A stretch of 64,000 nt of DNA. Source: CAZEAC01 sp964510065. Lineage in GTDB: Bacteria > Bdellovibrionota_C > UBA2361 > CAIXSY01. The stretch spans positions 1 through 64,000 of the forward strand of contig CAZEAC010000015.1 in the NCBI GenBank assembly GCA_964510065.1, in the 5' to 3' direction. A model generated the notes under the pieces. The model was given only the letters and a program-made list of their open reading frames with translations. It was not told the origin of the DNA and ran no database searches. The first letter of the stretch is position 1, and the number at the start of each line of letters is the position of its first letter. The translations under genes were made by a program, and so were the position numbers. Shown one piece after another: positions 33,776 through 42,491 of this stretch.

Positions 33776-35419
33776 CTACAGGCGCCCATCATTGAGCCAA
33801 TACCGAATCAACAATGCAGCCTGTTGGGGATTCTCTTTCACGATTCGCGAGTTCTCTGCCATAAGCTCCTCAAGCTGCTCGAGGTCGACGGTCGGTTCAA
33901 ACGCAGGGAGCTGCGCTTTCTGACGCTCAGCGTCTATTTCAGCCTCAAGCTCTGAAAGCCCAGTCGGCAATAACCGCGCAAGATCCACCTCCGCCTCGGT
34001 CGGCGTCACGAGGAACTTGACGAGCGGCTTTACAATCACAAAGAAGAAGAAGACCAGAAAGAGTATTGGCGCAACCAATGGCAAGATTTTGAGGCTTGTG
34101 TTAACCAGTTTGCCGTCAAGCGCGTTGGTCATATCAGTATCGGAGACATAGAATGGAATATTTTCAACGGTTACAAGGTCGCCTCTGCTATTATCAAAAC
34201 CGACAGCACTTTTTACCACTGACTCAATTCTGGACAGTGTCTCGGAATCCAGCGGCTTAAACTCCTTGGCCGCTGTCGCCGCCGCGCCCTCGGGAATCTC
34301 GTAGGTGCCGTCGACAAGCACCGCCGCGGAAAGCCGCACAAGCTTGCCTCGAGGCATCGAGCTTTTCGAAACAGCGCGAGTTACTTCGTAGTTTTTAACG
34401 TTTTCCTTGCGATTCGCCTGCTCATTATTGGAACCTTGAGGCGCGAGCAAACTCGTGTCTTGAGTCAGGTTGCTGACTACGCCTGGTACGCCACCACGTT
34501 GGCTCGCACCAACACCCTCTTCAATCGAACGCTCTGAGCGAATTACTTGTCCACCAGGATCAAAACTCTCCTCTTCTCGTTCGTTGCTTGAGAAATCAAG
34601 ATCCGCGGTCACCCGAGCGATGACTTTGTCAGCGCCAATTACCTTGGAAAGCATCTGTTCGATTCTTTGCACGTAGCCTTTTTCAACTTCGCGCTGATAC
34701 TGCAAACGGGTCGCTTCGACGCTAAGACTTTCCTCGCCCTCGTCCTTCGGCGTAAGTAGATTTCCCTTGACGTCGACGATATTGACATTCTCTGGCTTGA
34801 GTCCTTCAACCGCGCCCGAGACAAGGTTAGCGATGCCCTTAATCTGTTTCTTATCGAGCTCTCCACCAATACGAAGCTTGACCAGCACCGACGCAGTTGG
34901 CTCCATTGCTTTCTTTGCGAAAACCGATTTCTCCGGTCGAGTAATGTGTACACGCGCGCTTTCGACGCTTTCGATTGTAGTGATAGTACGCTCAAGTTCA
35001 CCCTGGATAGCACGCTGGTACAACGTCCATTCCTCGGTCACGGTTCGGCCAAGCTTTGTGACATCGAATAATTCAAAACCGACGGTGCCTTTTTTCGGGA
35101 CACCTTCACCAGCAAGCGAGATGCGAAGTTCAGGAATAATCTCCGGTGGATTAACCGCGATAGTTCCTCCGTCGGCACGGACTTCATAATTAATTTTCTG
35201 CTGCTTAAGCCGCTCGATTACAGCCGCTGAGTCCGCCGCCTCCAAGTTCGAATAAAGCACGGCATATCCCGGTTTATTCGCCCATTTTGAGACGAAGATA
35301 ATTCCCGATACCGATCCGACCACCAAAAGTGGGAAGATAATTTTCTGAATCAGCGGCAACTTTACAAACCAGTTGGTTAGTTCGCCGAGAATCGCGCTAG
35401 GGTCAATAGATTTTGCCAC
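33776..35419 (-). CDS. fliF: Flagellar MS-ring protein FliF
   Basis: 547 residues, inner-membrane base of the basal body. Transmembrane segments at about 26-48 and 443-465 bracket the periplasmic ring-building domains (KPGYAVLYSNLEAADSAAVIERLK; RVHITRPEKSVF; VTADLDFSSNEREEESFDPG). The C-terminus ENPQQAALLIRYWLNDGRL is the usual FliG-binding tail, so a FliG partner should exist. The start is GTG 35419 with GGAG about 10 nt upstream. Confidence 0.95.
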   Translation of the reverse strand: MAKSIDPSAILGELTNWFVKLPLIQKIIFPLLVVGSVSGIIFVSKWANKPGYAVLYSNLEAADSAAVIERLKQQKINYEVRADGGTIAVNPPEIIPELRISLAGEGVPKKGTVGFELFDVTKLGRTVTEEWTLYQRAIQGELERTITTIESVESARVHITRPEKSVFAKKAMEPTASVLVKLRIGGELDKKQIKGIANLVSGAVEGLKPENVNIVDVKGNLLTPKDEGEESLSVEATRLQYQREVEKGYVQRIEQMLSKVIGADKVIARVTADLDFSSNEREEESFDPGGQVIRSERSIEEGVGASQRGGVPGVVSNLTQDTSLLAPQGSNNEQANRKENVKNYEVTRAVSKSSMPRGKLVRLSAAVLVDGTYEIPEGAAATAAKEFKPLDSETLSRIESVVKSAVGFDNSRGDLVTVENIPFYVSDTDMTNALDGKLVNTSLKILPLVAPILFLVFFFFVIVKPLVKFLVTPTEAEVDLARLLPTGLSELEAEIDAERQKAQLPAFEPTVDLEQLEELMAENSRIVKENPQQAALLIRYWLNDGRL

Positions 35420-35452
35420 GTGTTTTTAGCTCCATCAAAGTGGTAACGCGCG

Positions 35453-35767
35453 TTATACCTGGGTCCGAATTACTTCTTCGTACGCGCGGATTATCTTCGC
35501 GCGTATCGTGTTCATCAATTGAAAGGCTATGTCAGCTTTTTCTAGGGCAATTGCCGCTCCGTGCGAGGTAAAGCCGTCTTTCCCCAGCGTGAGCCCTTCA
35601 ATCTGTTGGTCTGCCGAATGTTGGAGGTCGTCGACCTCACGAATCGCATCGCTCAACATGTCATTAAATGGTTTTCCACCCTGTGCCGGTGCACTCTCTT
35701 CGGGGCCTTTGATATTCTTAATTTGCTCGATGCCGGGGAAATTTTTGGAAATTCCACTAATACTCAT
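35453..35767 (-). CDS. fliE: Flagellar hook-basal body protein FliE
   Basis: 104 residues, junction between the MS ring and proximal rod. Family blocks FNDMLSDAIREVDDLQHSADQ and ALEKADIAFQLMNTIRAKIIRAYEEVIR. It lies between flgC and fliF, the usual order. Confidence 0.93.
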   Translation of the reverse strand: MSISGISKNFPGIEQIKNIKGPEESAPAQGGKPFNDMLSDAIREVDDLQHSADQQIEGLTLGKDGFTSHGAAIALEKADIAFQLMNTIRAKIIRAYEEVIRTQV

Positions 35768-35779
35768 ACGTCCTTCTCC

Positions 35780-36208
35780 TTACACAGTCTGAGATAAAGT
35801 CGATGCATCGCGCTCCATTTGCCGCGCTGTTTCGATCGCAGTGACATTGGCCTGATACAGTCTGCTTGCTGACATCAGATCGGTCATGGTCGTCACGACG
35901 TTAATATTCGGATATGCGACGTAGCCATTCTTGTCAGCGTCGGGGTGACCAGGCTGAAAAACCAATTTTGGCGGCTGCTGGTCCTCTACCACCGCGAGGA
36001 CCTCTGGTTTCGCTACTGAAAGATTGTCGAGGTCGTCACTGAATCCGTTGTTCATTTCGCGGGCGACTTGCACGATATCTTTTCGCTTATAGGGACCACC
36101 ATCGGGGGTCCGCGTGGTCTCGGCATTGGCAATATTTGACGCGAGTGTATTAACGCGAAGCCGCGTTGCACTTAATCCATACGCAAGAATATCTATTGCA
36201 TTCGCCAT
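35780..36208 (-). CDS. flgC: Proximal rod protein FlgC
   Basis: 142 residues, flagellar rod subunit exported by the type III apparatus. N-terminal rod motif (SATRLRVNTLASNIANAETTRT), central GYVAYPNINVV, C-terminal SASRLYQANVTAIETARQM. Its ATG overlaps the flgB stop by one base (TAATG), indicating coupling. Confidence 0.94.
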   Translation of the reverse strand: MANAIDILAYGLSATRLRVNTLASNIANAETTRTPDGGPYKRKDIVQVAREMNNGFSDDLDNLSVAKPEVLAVVEDQQPPKLVFQPGHPDADKNGYVAYPNINVVTTMTDLMSASRLYQANVTAIETARQMERDASTLSQTV

Positions 36209-36621
36209 TAGCTACGCGCCTCCCGAATCGCAAATTTCAACATACCGAGCTTCTTTCGTAAAAATCTTGTCGCCGCTGAGTACTTTCCGCTGTTATAGGC
36301 AAGCCGCCCCATCTGCAGATCAATGTCAACGTTGTTCCCGTCGGCACGAGTTGTGCCGGACAGATCATCAACTACTCGCGAGGATGAATCGGAGGTCGTA
36401 TCGAGATGTCGCGCATTAGTTTTCTTGAGCTCTTGTCCAGGGTCTTTTCCCATCGCCCGTGCGAGTTCGCCGGCAAAGTTAAGATCTTTGGCTCGAAATC
36501 CTGGTGTCTCGGCATTTGCGACATTGCCAGCAATGAGCGTGTTGCGACGCTGAGTCAGGTCCAGATTCTTTTCGAGTCCCCGAGTAGTACTGTCCAACAT
36601 CCGATCAAGCAGCAGCTTCAT
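36208..36621 (-). CDS. flgB: Proximal rod protein FlgB
   Basis: 137 residues. Rod protein with the N-terminal QRRNTLIAGNVANAETPGFR motif and a central VDIDLQMGRLAYNSGKYSAATRFL segment. It is the first gene of the leftward operon; ATG 36621 has GGAG about 8 nt upstream, and a sigma-54-like promoter lies at 36672-36687. Confidence 0.94.
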   Translation of the reverse strand: MKLLLDRMLDSTTRGLEKNLDLTQRRNTLIAGNVANAETPGFRAKDLNFAGELARAMGKDPGQELKKTNARHLDTTSDSSSRVVDDLSGTTRADGNNVDIDLQMGRLAYNSGKYSAATRFLRKKLGMLKFAIREARS

Positions 36622-36671
36622 ACAAACTCCGTGTTGTGGTACGCCAAGTAAGATAGGGCGACCCTATAGGC

Positions 36672-36687
36672 TGCAATGCAAGCGCCG
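36672..36687 (-). promoter_or_regulatory. Sigma-54-like promoter of the flgB operon
   Basis: On the minus strand the sequence CGGCGCTTGCATTGCA fits the -24/-12 pattern (GG and GC exactly 12 bp apart, TTGCA downstream half perfect). A start site about 41 nt upstream of flgB would follow. No activator site was identified. Confidence 0.5.
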
Positions 36688-36774
36688 TGCACAGAAAAAT
36701 GCCGAAATTATTGTTTGCTTTTAATATGTTAGCAATTGAATCGCGTTGAACTCTTGTCCGCCTGCGTCAATTAA

Positions 36775-36791
36775 TTGGCGTAACTTTTGCT
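36775..36791 (+). promoter_or_regulatory. Possible sigma-54-like promoter of the TadG-like gene
   Basis: TTGGCGTAACTTTTGCT on the + strand has GG and GC 12 bp apart in the -24/-12 arrangement. It is about 110 bp upstream of the start at 36902. One match in a 280-bp spacer between divergent genes is moderate evidence. Confidence 0.35.
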
Positions 36792-36901
36792 GACATTGCG
36801 AACAACCATTCGGAACATTGCTGCAGCACCAGTGGCTACGCCAATAACATGTTTGTAGGGGCAGTGTATCGTCAGAAAAACTGGCGAGAATTGTACAGGG
36901 G

Positions 36902-39079
36902 ATGAAGATAGGTTTTGTCGTTCAAAGTGAGCGCGGCAGGCCGTCGCAATGTGGTGCGGTCCTAATACTTCTGTCATCTTTGATTCTCGTTCTTCTCGTC
37001 CTCTTCGGAATAATCGGCATTATTGGATTCGCATACCTTGTACGTACCGAGCTTCAAACTGTTGCCGATAGCGCGGCACATGCCGGGACGTCGCTTCTTT
37101 GCACAAGTGAAGAGTGCTGGAAGAACTCGCAACTCGCCGCGGCGCGCGTCATCGCCAAGCAAGATACTCATGTGGGACCCGGCGGAGAGAAGATTCTCGA
37201 TTTTGACTTCAATCCGACTTCGGCCAGCGCGCCGACCTGGACTTCAAGTAGCTCGAGTCTTATCGTTACTATTGAGCGCGGCCGCTGGTCGCCCAAGAGC
37301 GGCTTTACTTCACTTGAAGCGCTGCTTAAAGCAAATCCGTCGCTGCTACCCTACGTTGTGGCCAACTCCGTTCGAGTAAATCTTACGCGAAGCCGATTGG
37401 CACCGTTTCTTCCAAGATTTCTTGCTACGGAATTTCCAATCACGGTCACTTCGACTGCAGTATTCGAAGAGATGAAGCCGGTCTGTGCCGCACCATTTGC
37501 GATTCCTTATTGTGCGCTGCTCAGCAAAGAGCGGAATTATAGTAAAAAACGCGCCAAAAAACGGGATAGATTATTTGCGGCTGCCGCACGTCATTGCACC
37601 GGAGATGCCGATGGTATTTGTGGAAACTATCCGTCTTTTCCAATAGGACCAAGCGACAACCGAAAATTGGAGACTTCGGCAAAGACGTGCACGGAGCCCA
37701 CTGATGACGCAGTCGTAGAGGAGGATGACTGCGAGGAAGAACCGAGAACAGGTTGCCCCACTGGCGCCGATAAGATAGAGCGATTTGGATTCTCCATTCC
37801 GATTCCGACTCCAACACTCAATCCACTCGGATTTCCCCCAGTTGAGAAGGTAAAAGTCTCGGTCGACAAACTTCCACGCTTTAACACCGATCGCTATGAT
37901 GCGACGATCAAGAATTATGGCGTTTTCGGATTAGCGCAATCAAGCGCTCCTGATCAGGCGACACTTCTCACCGATGTACGACGATATCTTGATGGCACGG
38001 CGAACCAACAGGGCTGCGTGAGTAATACTACCCTTGGAGATACCTTCAAAGTCCTTGGCGAAGGACTTCGTGGCCAGGGCGGAAACGATGATAACGCGCT
38101 AGTTTGGTCGAGAATCACTGGACAATTCGCCGGAAAGGCTTTAGCGCCTGCCGCCGATATTCTGAATCCTGATTCCGAATATCCGCCGTACTACCTTTCA
38201 AACATCGGCGAGAAAGCCGAAGTATACAAACCGGCCGGCGGTAGCTATCTTGAGGGCAATGCGCTCGAGATAAATTCTTACTGGGGATATTGCGATCTCG
38301 ATAGCGCCAATAGAGTTGAGGGACAAAGTGTTGGCTGTTGGTGGTGCCCAAATCCAAATAATGGCGTCGGCCATAGACTTTATCTACCTTTTGATGACGA
38401 TGCAAAAAACGACAATTATGGTCTTTGTAATTCGACGCGCTTCTCCAGAGCAATTCAGCGCTGGATTCCTCCTGGTTCTGATGTAGACAACGCATTACGA
38501 AGCGCACTCAGTATTGATCAAGATCCTCGAACACTCTTAAGCCCACGAAATTGGAATGCCGACAAGATGATTGAGCGCGCGGTCAGGGCGGGAACACTAA
38601 GCGCAGAAATGGGACAAGAAGTAGCCAAAGCCCTTGGCAATGTGATCCTCGACATGCATTTTAACCGAGTATGGGTCACGGAAGTCCCGATCATTATGAA
38701 ACAGGGCGGAGGTCCTGACTGTGAATTCCAAGACGGAGATCCAAATACGCCAGCCGACGATACGCCGGTCGACCCTTCGATCAATTGGGAAGTGGTCGGA
38801 TTTGTGAAGATGGGCTTTTACGATGTCGACATCGGAAGTCCTGCGCCTACTGCGCCAACCTCAAGCGGCGGTGCACCGCTTACCTTTCCGGTTCCAGGAT
38901 CAAGCCCGGCACTCGTATTTCCTCCGGTCCCAGCATCGAGTCCGCCACCGCATCCCTATCAGTTCACACAATATGATGGCACACCTTCCTGCAATGTTGT
39001 TCGTGCGCGAATCATCGACGCTGACTCCGCGATTCAACGCACCAACCATGACAAAAGACGCACGGTACTCGTGCAGTAG
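36902..39079 (+). CDS. TadG-like pilus-associated surface protein
   Basis: 725 residues. The N-terminus (GAVLILLSSLILVLLVLFG, then FAYLVRTELQTVADSAAHAG) is the TadE/TadG-like anchor with its alanine-rich pseudopilin-like helix. The long outside part has Cys pairs and a Pro-rich segment (PTAPTSSGGAPLTFPVPG) near the C-terminus; no VWA domain is obvious. Other Tad pilus genes are not in the window, so it may be an isolated or alternative surface component. ATG 36902 follows GGGG. A sigma-54-like site is upstream. Confidence 0.7.
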   Translation: MKIGFVVQSERGRPSQCGAVLILLSSLILVLLVLFGIIGIIGFAYLVRTELQTVADSAAHAGTSLLCTSEECWKNSQLAAARVIAKQDTHVGPGGEKILDFDFNPTSASAPTWTSSSSSLIVTIERGRWSPKSGFTSLEALLKANPSLLPYVVANSVRVNLTRSRLAPFLPRFLATEFPITVTSTAVFEEMKPVCAAPFAIPYCALLSKERNYSKKRAKKRDRLFAAAARHCTGDADGICGNYPSFPIGPSDNRKLETSAKTCTEPTDDAVVEEDDCEEEPRTGCPTGADKIERFGFSIPIPTPTLNPLGFPPVEKVKVSVDKLPRFNTDRYDATIKNYGVFGLAQSSAPDQATLLTDVRRYLDGTANQQGCVSNTTLGDTFKVLGEGLRGQGGNDDNALVWSRITGQFAGKALAPAADILNPDSEYPPYYLSNIGEKAEVYKPAGGSYLEGNALEINSYWGYCDLDSANRVEGQSVGCWWCPNPNNGVGHRLYLPFDDDAKNDNYGLCNSTRFSRAIQRWIPPGSDVDNALRSALSIDQDPRTLLSPRNWNADKMIERAVRAGTLSAEMGQEVAKALGNVILDMHFNRVWVTEVPIIMKQGGGPDCEFQDGDPNTPADDTPVDPSINWEVVGFVKMGFYDVDIGSPAPTAPTSSGGAPLTFPVPGSSPALVFPPVPASSPPPHPYQFTQYDGTPSCNVVRARIIDADSAIQRTNHDKRRTVLVQ

Positions 39080-39096
39080 CTTCGCGCTACAAAATA

Positions 39097-39687
39097 CTAT
39101 TCCTTCAGGTGATCTATAGAGTCCAAAGCAATTGCAGAAGCTCGGCCTCCCGAATCGATCTCAAGAATATTCAGACAGGCTGGCCGCTGCGTGAAATCTG
39201 AGGGGCTGCCATTCAAAAGAATCGCCAGTAGCGTTCGATTGATATTACCATGCGCAACAATAGCGATCGCCTGACACTCCAACGCATACGTGGGTAGTTC
39301 GCGCACAATTGGCGCCAGGCGAACCCGAAGGTCAGCATAACTTTCTCCACCTCTTGGCCGAAAGTTATCACGGCCTTGGGGATGTGCTCTTTCAGCCGCC
39401 AAATAGTCGTCGAACTTCGCCCCCTCTAACTCTCCAAAATCGCGTTCACGAAGCTCCGCTCGAATCAGCGTAGGCACCTCAATACTTTGCGCAATTGCAA
39501 CAAGTGTCTCCTGCACTCGACCAAGATCGCTAGCAACAATTCTCTGAATATTTGCACGTTTGAGCAGTCTACCAAGCGCCTGCGCTTGCGAAATGCCTAA
39601 TGCAGTGAGCCGAGCATTATTCTGGCCCGAACAGAGTTGTTTGACGTTGTCATGAGTTTGGCCATGGCGAGCGATGTAGAGTTTCAT
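39097..39687 (-). CDS. Histidine phosphatase family protein
   Basis: 196 residues with the phosphoglycerate-mutase-like fold: catalytic RHGQ at 7-10 (YIARHGQT), LTALGISQAQALG, ASDLGRVQET, GELEG (acid/base region), RPRGGES, and second His in AIVAHGN. Such enzymes act on small phosphates or phosphoproteins; the substrate is not shown. ATG 39687 gives the family start; the longer frame to 39723 is not needed. It is convergent with the TadG-like gene (17 bp between stops) and lies downstream of fliR, possibly on its transcript. Confidence 0.85.
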   Translation of the reverse strand: MKLYIARHGQTHDNVKQLCSGQNNARLTALGISQAQALGRLLKRANIQRIVASDLGRVQETLVAIAQSIEVPTLIRAELRERDFGELEGAKFDDYLAAERAHPQGRDNFRPRGGESYADLRVRLAPIVRELPTYALECQAIAIVAHGNINRTLLAILLNGSPSDFTQRPACLNILEIDSGGRASAIALDSIDHLKE

Positions 39688-39750
39688 AAAGATTTTTAAG
39701 TTATCGAGGAAAAAACAATGCACGCAGCCGCAAGCACAGGGGGAGATACC

Positions 39751-40548
39751 TCAGCGCCCGAGAAAAGTCAAAAGCGAAGGCTCTACCGAGCCGAATTCAC
39801 GATTCACAAACACGACTAGTTCAGGAATGAGAATTATCGCAATGGTGAGTCCAATCCCGATAGTGAGAGGAAAGCTGACGATAAAAATATTGACCGTAGG
39901 AACCGCCTTGGAGATAAGACCCATTACAAACTGGGTCAGAAGTAACGCTACTACAATCGGCGCCGAAACCATCGTGCCTGCAGCAAATATATGTCCAGTG
40001 CGTTCGATGAGCAGCGCGACGGTCAAATCGCTGATCATAAACGATCCCGGCGGTAACGCGCCTCCAAGACCTGACGCTGCTTGAATCAAAATGAGGTGGC
40101 CGCCCAACATTAAAAAAACAATCACACTGAGATCTCCGTACACTCGCGAAAGATCGGAAATTTGGCCGCCCGATGTTGGGTCAATCAGTTGCGACACTCC
40201 CAGTCCCATACTCGTGCTCGCTATCTGCGCTCCGGTCTGCACTGCCGAAATGACACAAAAAGGGATCAATCCAATGCCTACACCGCAAAGCAGCTCAACC
40301 GCGACGCCAGCGGCCATTAAGGGGATCGAGTCGGGAACTGCTGCGTAGGTGCAATTGACTACAGAAACCGCCGCAAACATCAAGATAGCGGGAACTCGAA
40401 TTGGCATGCCGAGAACACCGCCGCCGATACCTGGTGCCACAAAAAAGAGGCCGGTAAAACGTGCAACAAGGAGTATAAAACTCCAAAGGATATCAGTTTT
40501 CGAGAGAAGTAGTGTGGGAATGCCGAGTAGTGTGTTAATTTCTTCCAT
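39751..40548 (-). CDS. fliR: Flagellar export gate protein FliR
   Basis: 265 residues, polytopic subunit of the FliPQR export channel. Six or so hydrophobic segments; typical DILWSFILLVARFTGLFFVAPG start and SFPLTIGIGLTIAIILIP end. It is the last flagellar gene of the motA operon. Confidence 0.93.
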   Translation of the reverse strand: MEEINTLLGIPTLLLSKTDILWSFILLVARFTGLFFVAPGIGGGVLGMPIRVPAILMFAAVSVVNCTYAAVPDSIPLMAAGVAVELLCGVGIGLIPFCVISAVQTGAQIASTSMGLGVSQLIDPTSGGQISDLSRVYGDLSVIVFLMLGGHLILIQAASGLGGALPPGSFMISDLTVALLIERTGHIFAAGTMVSAPIVVALLLTQFVMGLISKAVPTVNIFIVSFPLTIGIGLTIAIILIPELVVFVNREFGSVEPSLLTFLGR

Positions 40549-40597
40549 TCCCTTACGTTCCTGCGCAACTGCCGCGCTTTTTCAAAAGAGTTCGAAA

Positions 40598-40867
40598 TTA
40601 TTGCGTGAGGTTTGGGATCTGGCCGTACACCCATGTTGTGAATCCGGCGATTCGGTTCAACATGAAATGTCCGAAAAACACTAAGCCAGCCACCGCTGCA
40701 CCAATTTTCGGAATGAAGGCAAGCGCCGAATCATTGATCTGAGTCGCGGCTTGAAAGATGCTTACCGCTAATCCGGCGATAAGTCCGATTACTAGAATCG
40801 GCGCAGAAACAAGAAGTGCCGTTTCTATCGCATACTGACCTAGTCGGAGAAAATCATCTACTTGCAT
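40598..40867 (-). CDS. fliQ: Flagellar export gate protein FliQ
   Basis: 89 residues with two membrane segments. Typical core: SAPILVIGLIAGLAVSIFQAATQINDSALAFIPKI. It sits between fliP and fliR as usual. Confidence 0.94.
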   Translation of the reverse strand: MQVDDFLRLGQYAIETALLVSAPILVIGLIAGLAVSIFQAATQINDSALAFIPKIGAAVAGLVFFGHFMLNRIAGFTTWVYGQIPNLTQ

Positions 40868-40886
40868 ATTTCACCATTCCCTATAC

Positions 40887-41657
40887 TCAAGGCGTTACAT
40901 GATACGTTTCTACAAGCGACCCAATTATCAGATGCCAACCATCGACCACCACGAAAAGCATCAACTTTAAAGGAAGCGAGATCACAACCGGCGGTAGCGT
41001 AATCATACTCATCGATGTCAAAACCGATGAAACTACGATATCGAGCACCAAAAAAGGCAATGCTATTAAAAAGCCGATCTGAAAGGCGAGGTTAAGCTCG
41101 CTCAGTACGAACGCTGGTATTACCACATGCCATGGAATATCCTTTTCATCTTGCGGAATCTCCGCGCGAGAAATTTCAAGAAAGAGCGCAAGATCTTTTT
41201 CGCGAGCGTGCCGCACCAGAAAGTCTTTCAGTGGAGTGAATGACTTCACGAGTGCTTCGCGGTCGTCCATTTTTCCTTCGAGATAAGGCGAAATTCCCTC
41301 GCTATACATCTTTCCGAATACTGGACTCATCACCGCGATAGTCAGGAACAGCGCTAGTCCAGTGATAACAGTATTGGGCGGCATCGACTGAGTGCCTAGC
41401 GCAGTACGTGTCATTCCTAAAACTACAGCAATACGGGTAAAACAGGTCATGGTCATGATCATCGCTGGTGCGAAGGAAAGAGTGGTGAGCAGAAACAACA
41501 CCTTGAGGGTTGAAGACACTCCACCATCAGAATTTAGCGGTGAACCACCAATTGAAAGTGCCAAGTCAGGAAAGGGTCCGCTCGACTGCGCAGAAAGCTG
41601 CGGCGCGAATCCCACGCCGACCAGCACCAATAATAATCCGTAACACGCACGAGACAT
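40887..41657 (-). CDS. fliP: Flagellar export gate protein FliP
   Basis: 256 residues with an N-terminal cleavable signal (about 1-23) and four membrane segments. Family blocks: FAPAMIMTMTCFTRIAVVLGMTRTALGTQSMPPN, RHAREKDLALFLEIS, LDIVVSSVLTSMSMITLPPV. Core pentamer of the export channel. Confidence 0.95.
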   Translation of the reverse strand: MSRACYGLLLVLVGVGFAPQLSAQSSGPFPDLALSIGGSPLNSDGGVSSTLKVLFLLTTLSFAPAMIMTMTCFTRIAVVLGMTRTALGTQSMPPNTVITGLALFLTIAVMSPVFGKMYSEGISPYLEGKMDDREALVKSFTPLKDFLVRHAREKDLALFLEISRAEIPQDEKDIPWHVVIPAFVLSELNLAFQIGFLIALPFLVLDIVVSSVLTSMSMITLPPVVISLPLKLMLFVVVDGWHLIIGSLVETYHVTP

Positions 41658-41665
41658 TGCACTCC

Positions 41666-42130
41666 TTAGGCTGATGAGTTTGACTCAGTCGCAACTTCAG
41701 CACCATTTTCCGCGAAGAAGAAATCAGAATCAGTAAGCGAATGGAACCGCACATTGTCACTGCCGACCGCGAGCAGAACTCGCCTTCCCTCGACCTCGGC
41801 CAGCACGAGATGGCTTCGCGGTGAAAGCGCAATTCTCTCGATTAGCCGCATCTTGCGATTTCCTTGAGCAATACCCGAAATTTTGCACTTTTTGGCCACG
41901 TAAACGCCAACCATCAGCAGCACACAACACAGCCCAAGTCCCTGCAACATTTTATAGCTTGCGGTAGATATCTCAGGCGCGCTTTGCTGCTTCTTTTCCT
42001 GACTTTTGCTCTCTTCGATAAGTGTCTTGGTGCGTTCGAGCTTACCGGAATCAATTGATTCTTCGGCGAAAGCTGCGGCGCTCGCGAAACAGAGCACTAG
42101 CGCCGCTATACAATGGAGCACGAGCTTCAT
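41666..42130 (-). CDS. fliO: Flagellar protein FliO
   Basis: 154 residues. Signal-like N-terminus (about 1-21), a charged periplasmic stretch, one membrane segment (about 60-78) and a short cytosolic domain with MRLIERIALSPRSHLVLAEVEG, typical of FliO, which stabilises FliP assembly. ATG 42130 fits the spacing to fliN (its stop is at 42132); the frame continuing to 42187 overlaps fliN. Confidence 0.82.
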   Translation of the reverse strand: MKLVLHCIAALVLCFASAAAFAEESIDSGKLERTKTLIEESKSQEKKQQSAPEISTASYKMLQGLGLCCVLLMVGVYVAKKCKISGIAQGNRKMRLIERIALSPRSHLVLAEVEGRRVLLAVGSDNVRFHSLTDSDFFFAENGAEVATESNSSA

Positions 42131-42131
42131 A

Positions 42132-42491
42132 CTAACCCAGGCTCTCAACACGATCTTCCGGTGAAATGATGTCGGTGAGGCGGACACCGAATTTCTCGTT
42201 CACTATCACTGCTTCACCACGCGCCACCTGCTTTCCATTAATGAAGATATCAAGCGGTTCTCCTGCTAACTTCTCAAGCTCAACCACGGAGCCTTGACCA
42301 AGCTGCAAGAGATCCTGAATGGTCATGCGCGCGCGCCCCACTTCGACGGTAACCTGCAGTGTCACATCAAGAATAAAATCTAGTGTCTGCGAAGGCTTCG
42401 CCGCAGCTGCCGATGCCGCCTTTTCAACCGCTCCCGCGGCTGCCGCCACGTCTTCAAGCTTCTGCTCTACTGAAGGTTCATTATCCGCCAT
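42132..42491 (-). CDS. fliN: Flagellar motor switch protein FliN
   Basis: 119 residues, C-ring component. An Ala-rich N-terminus precedes the SpoA domain (VTVEVGRARMTIQDLLQLGQGSVVELEKLAGEPLDIFINGKQVARGEAVIVNEKFGVRLTDI). Its start overlaps the fliM end by 11 bp. Confidence 0.95.
   Translation of the reverse strand: MADNEPSVEQKLEDVAAAAGAVEKAASAAAAKPSQTLDFILDVTLQVTVEVGRARMTIQDLLQLGQGSVVELEKLAGEPLDIFINGKQVARGEAVIVNEKFGVRLTDIISPEDRVESLG

Noticed and set aside
33146..33955. Rightward open frame of 269 codons antisense to fliH
   Set aside because: Complete overlap with an unmistakable fliH/fliF junction; composition is that of an antisense shadow.
36622..36770. Flagellar sigma-28 promoter in front of flgB
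   Set aside because: A TAAA-N15 stretch exists, but the downstream half does not match GCCGATAA; the -24/-12 site fits better.
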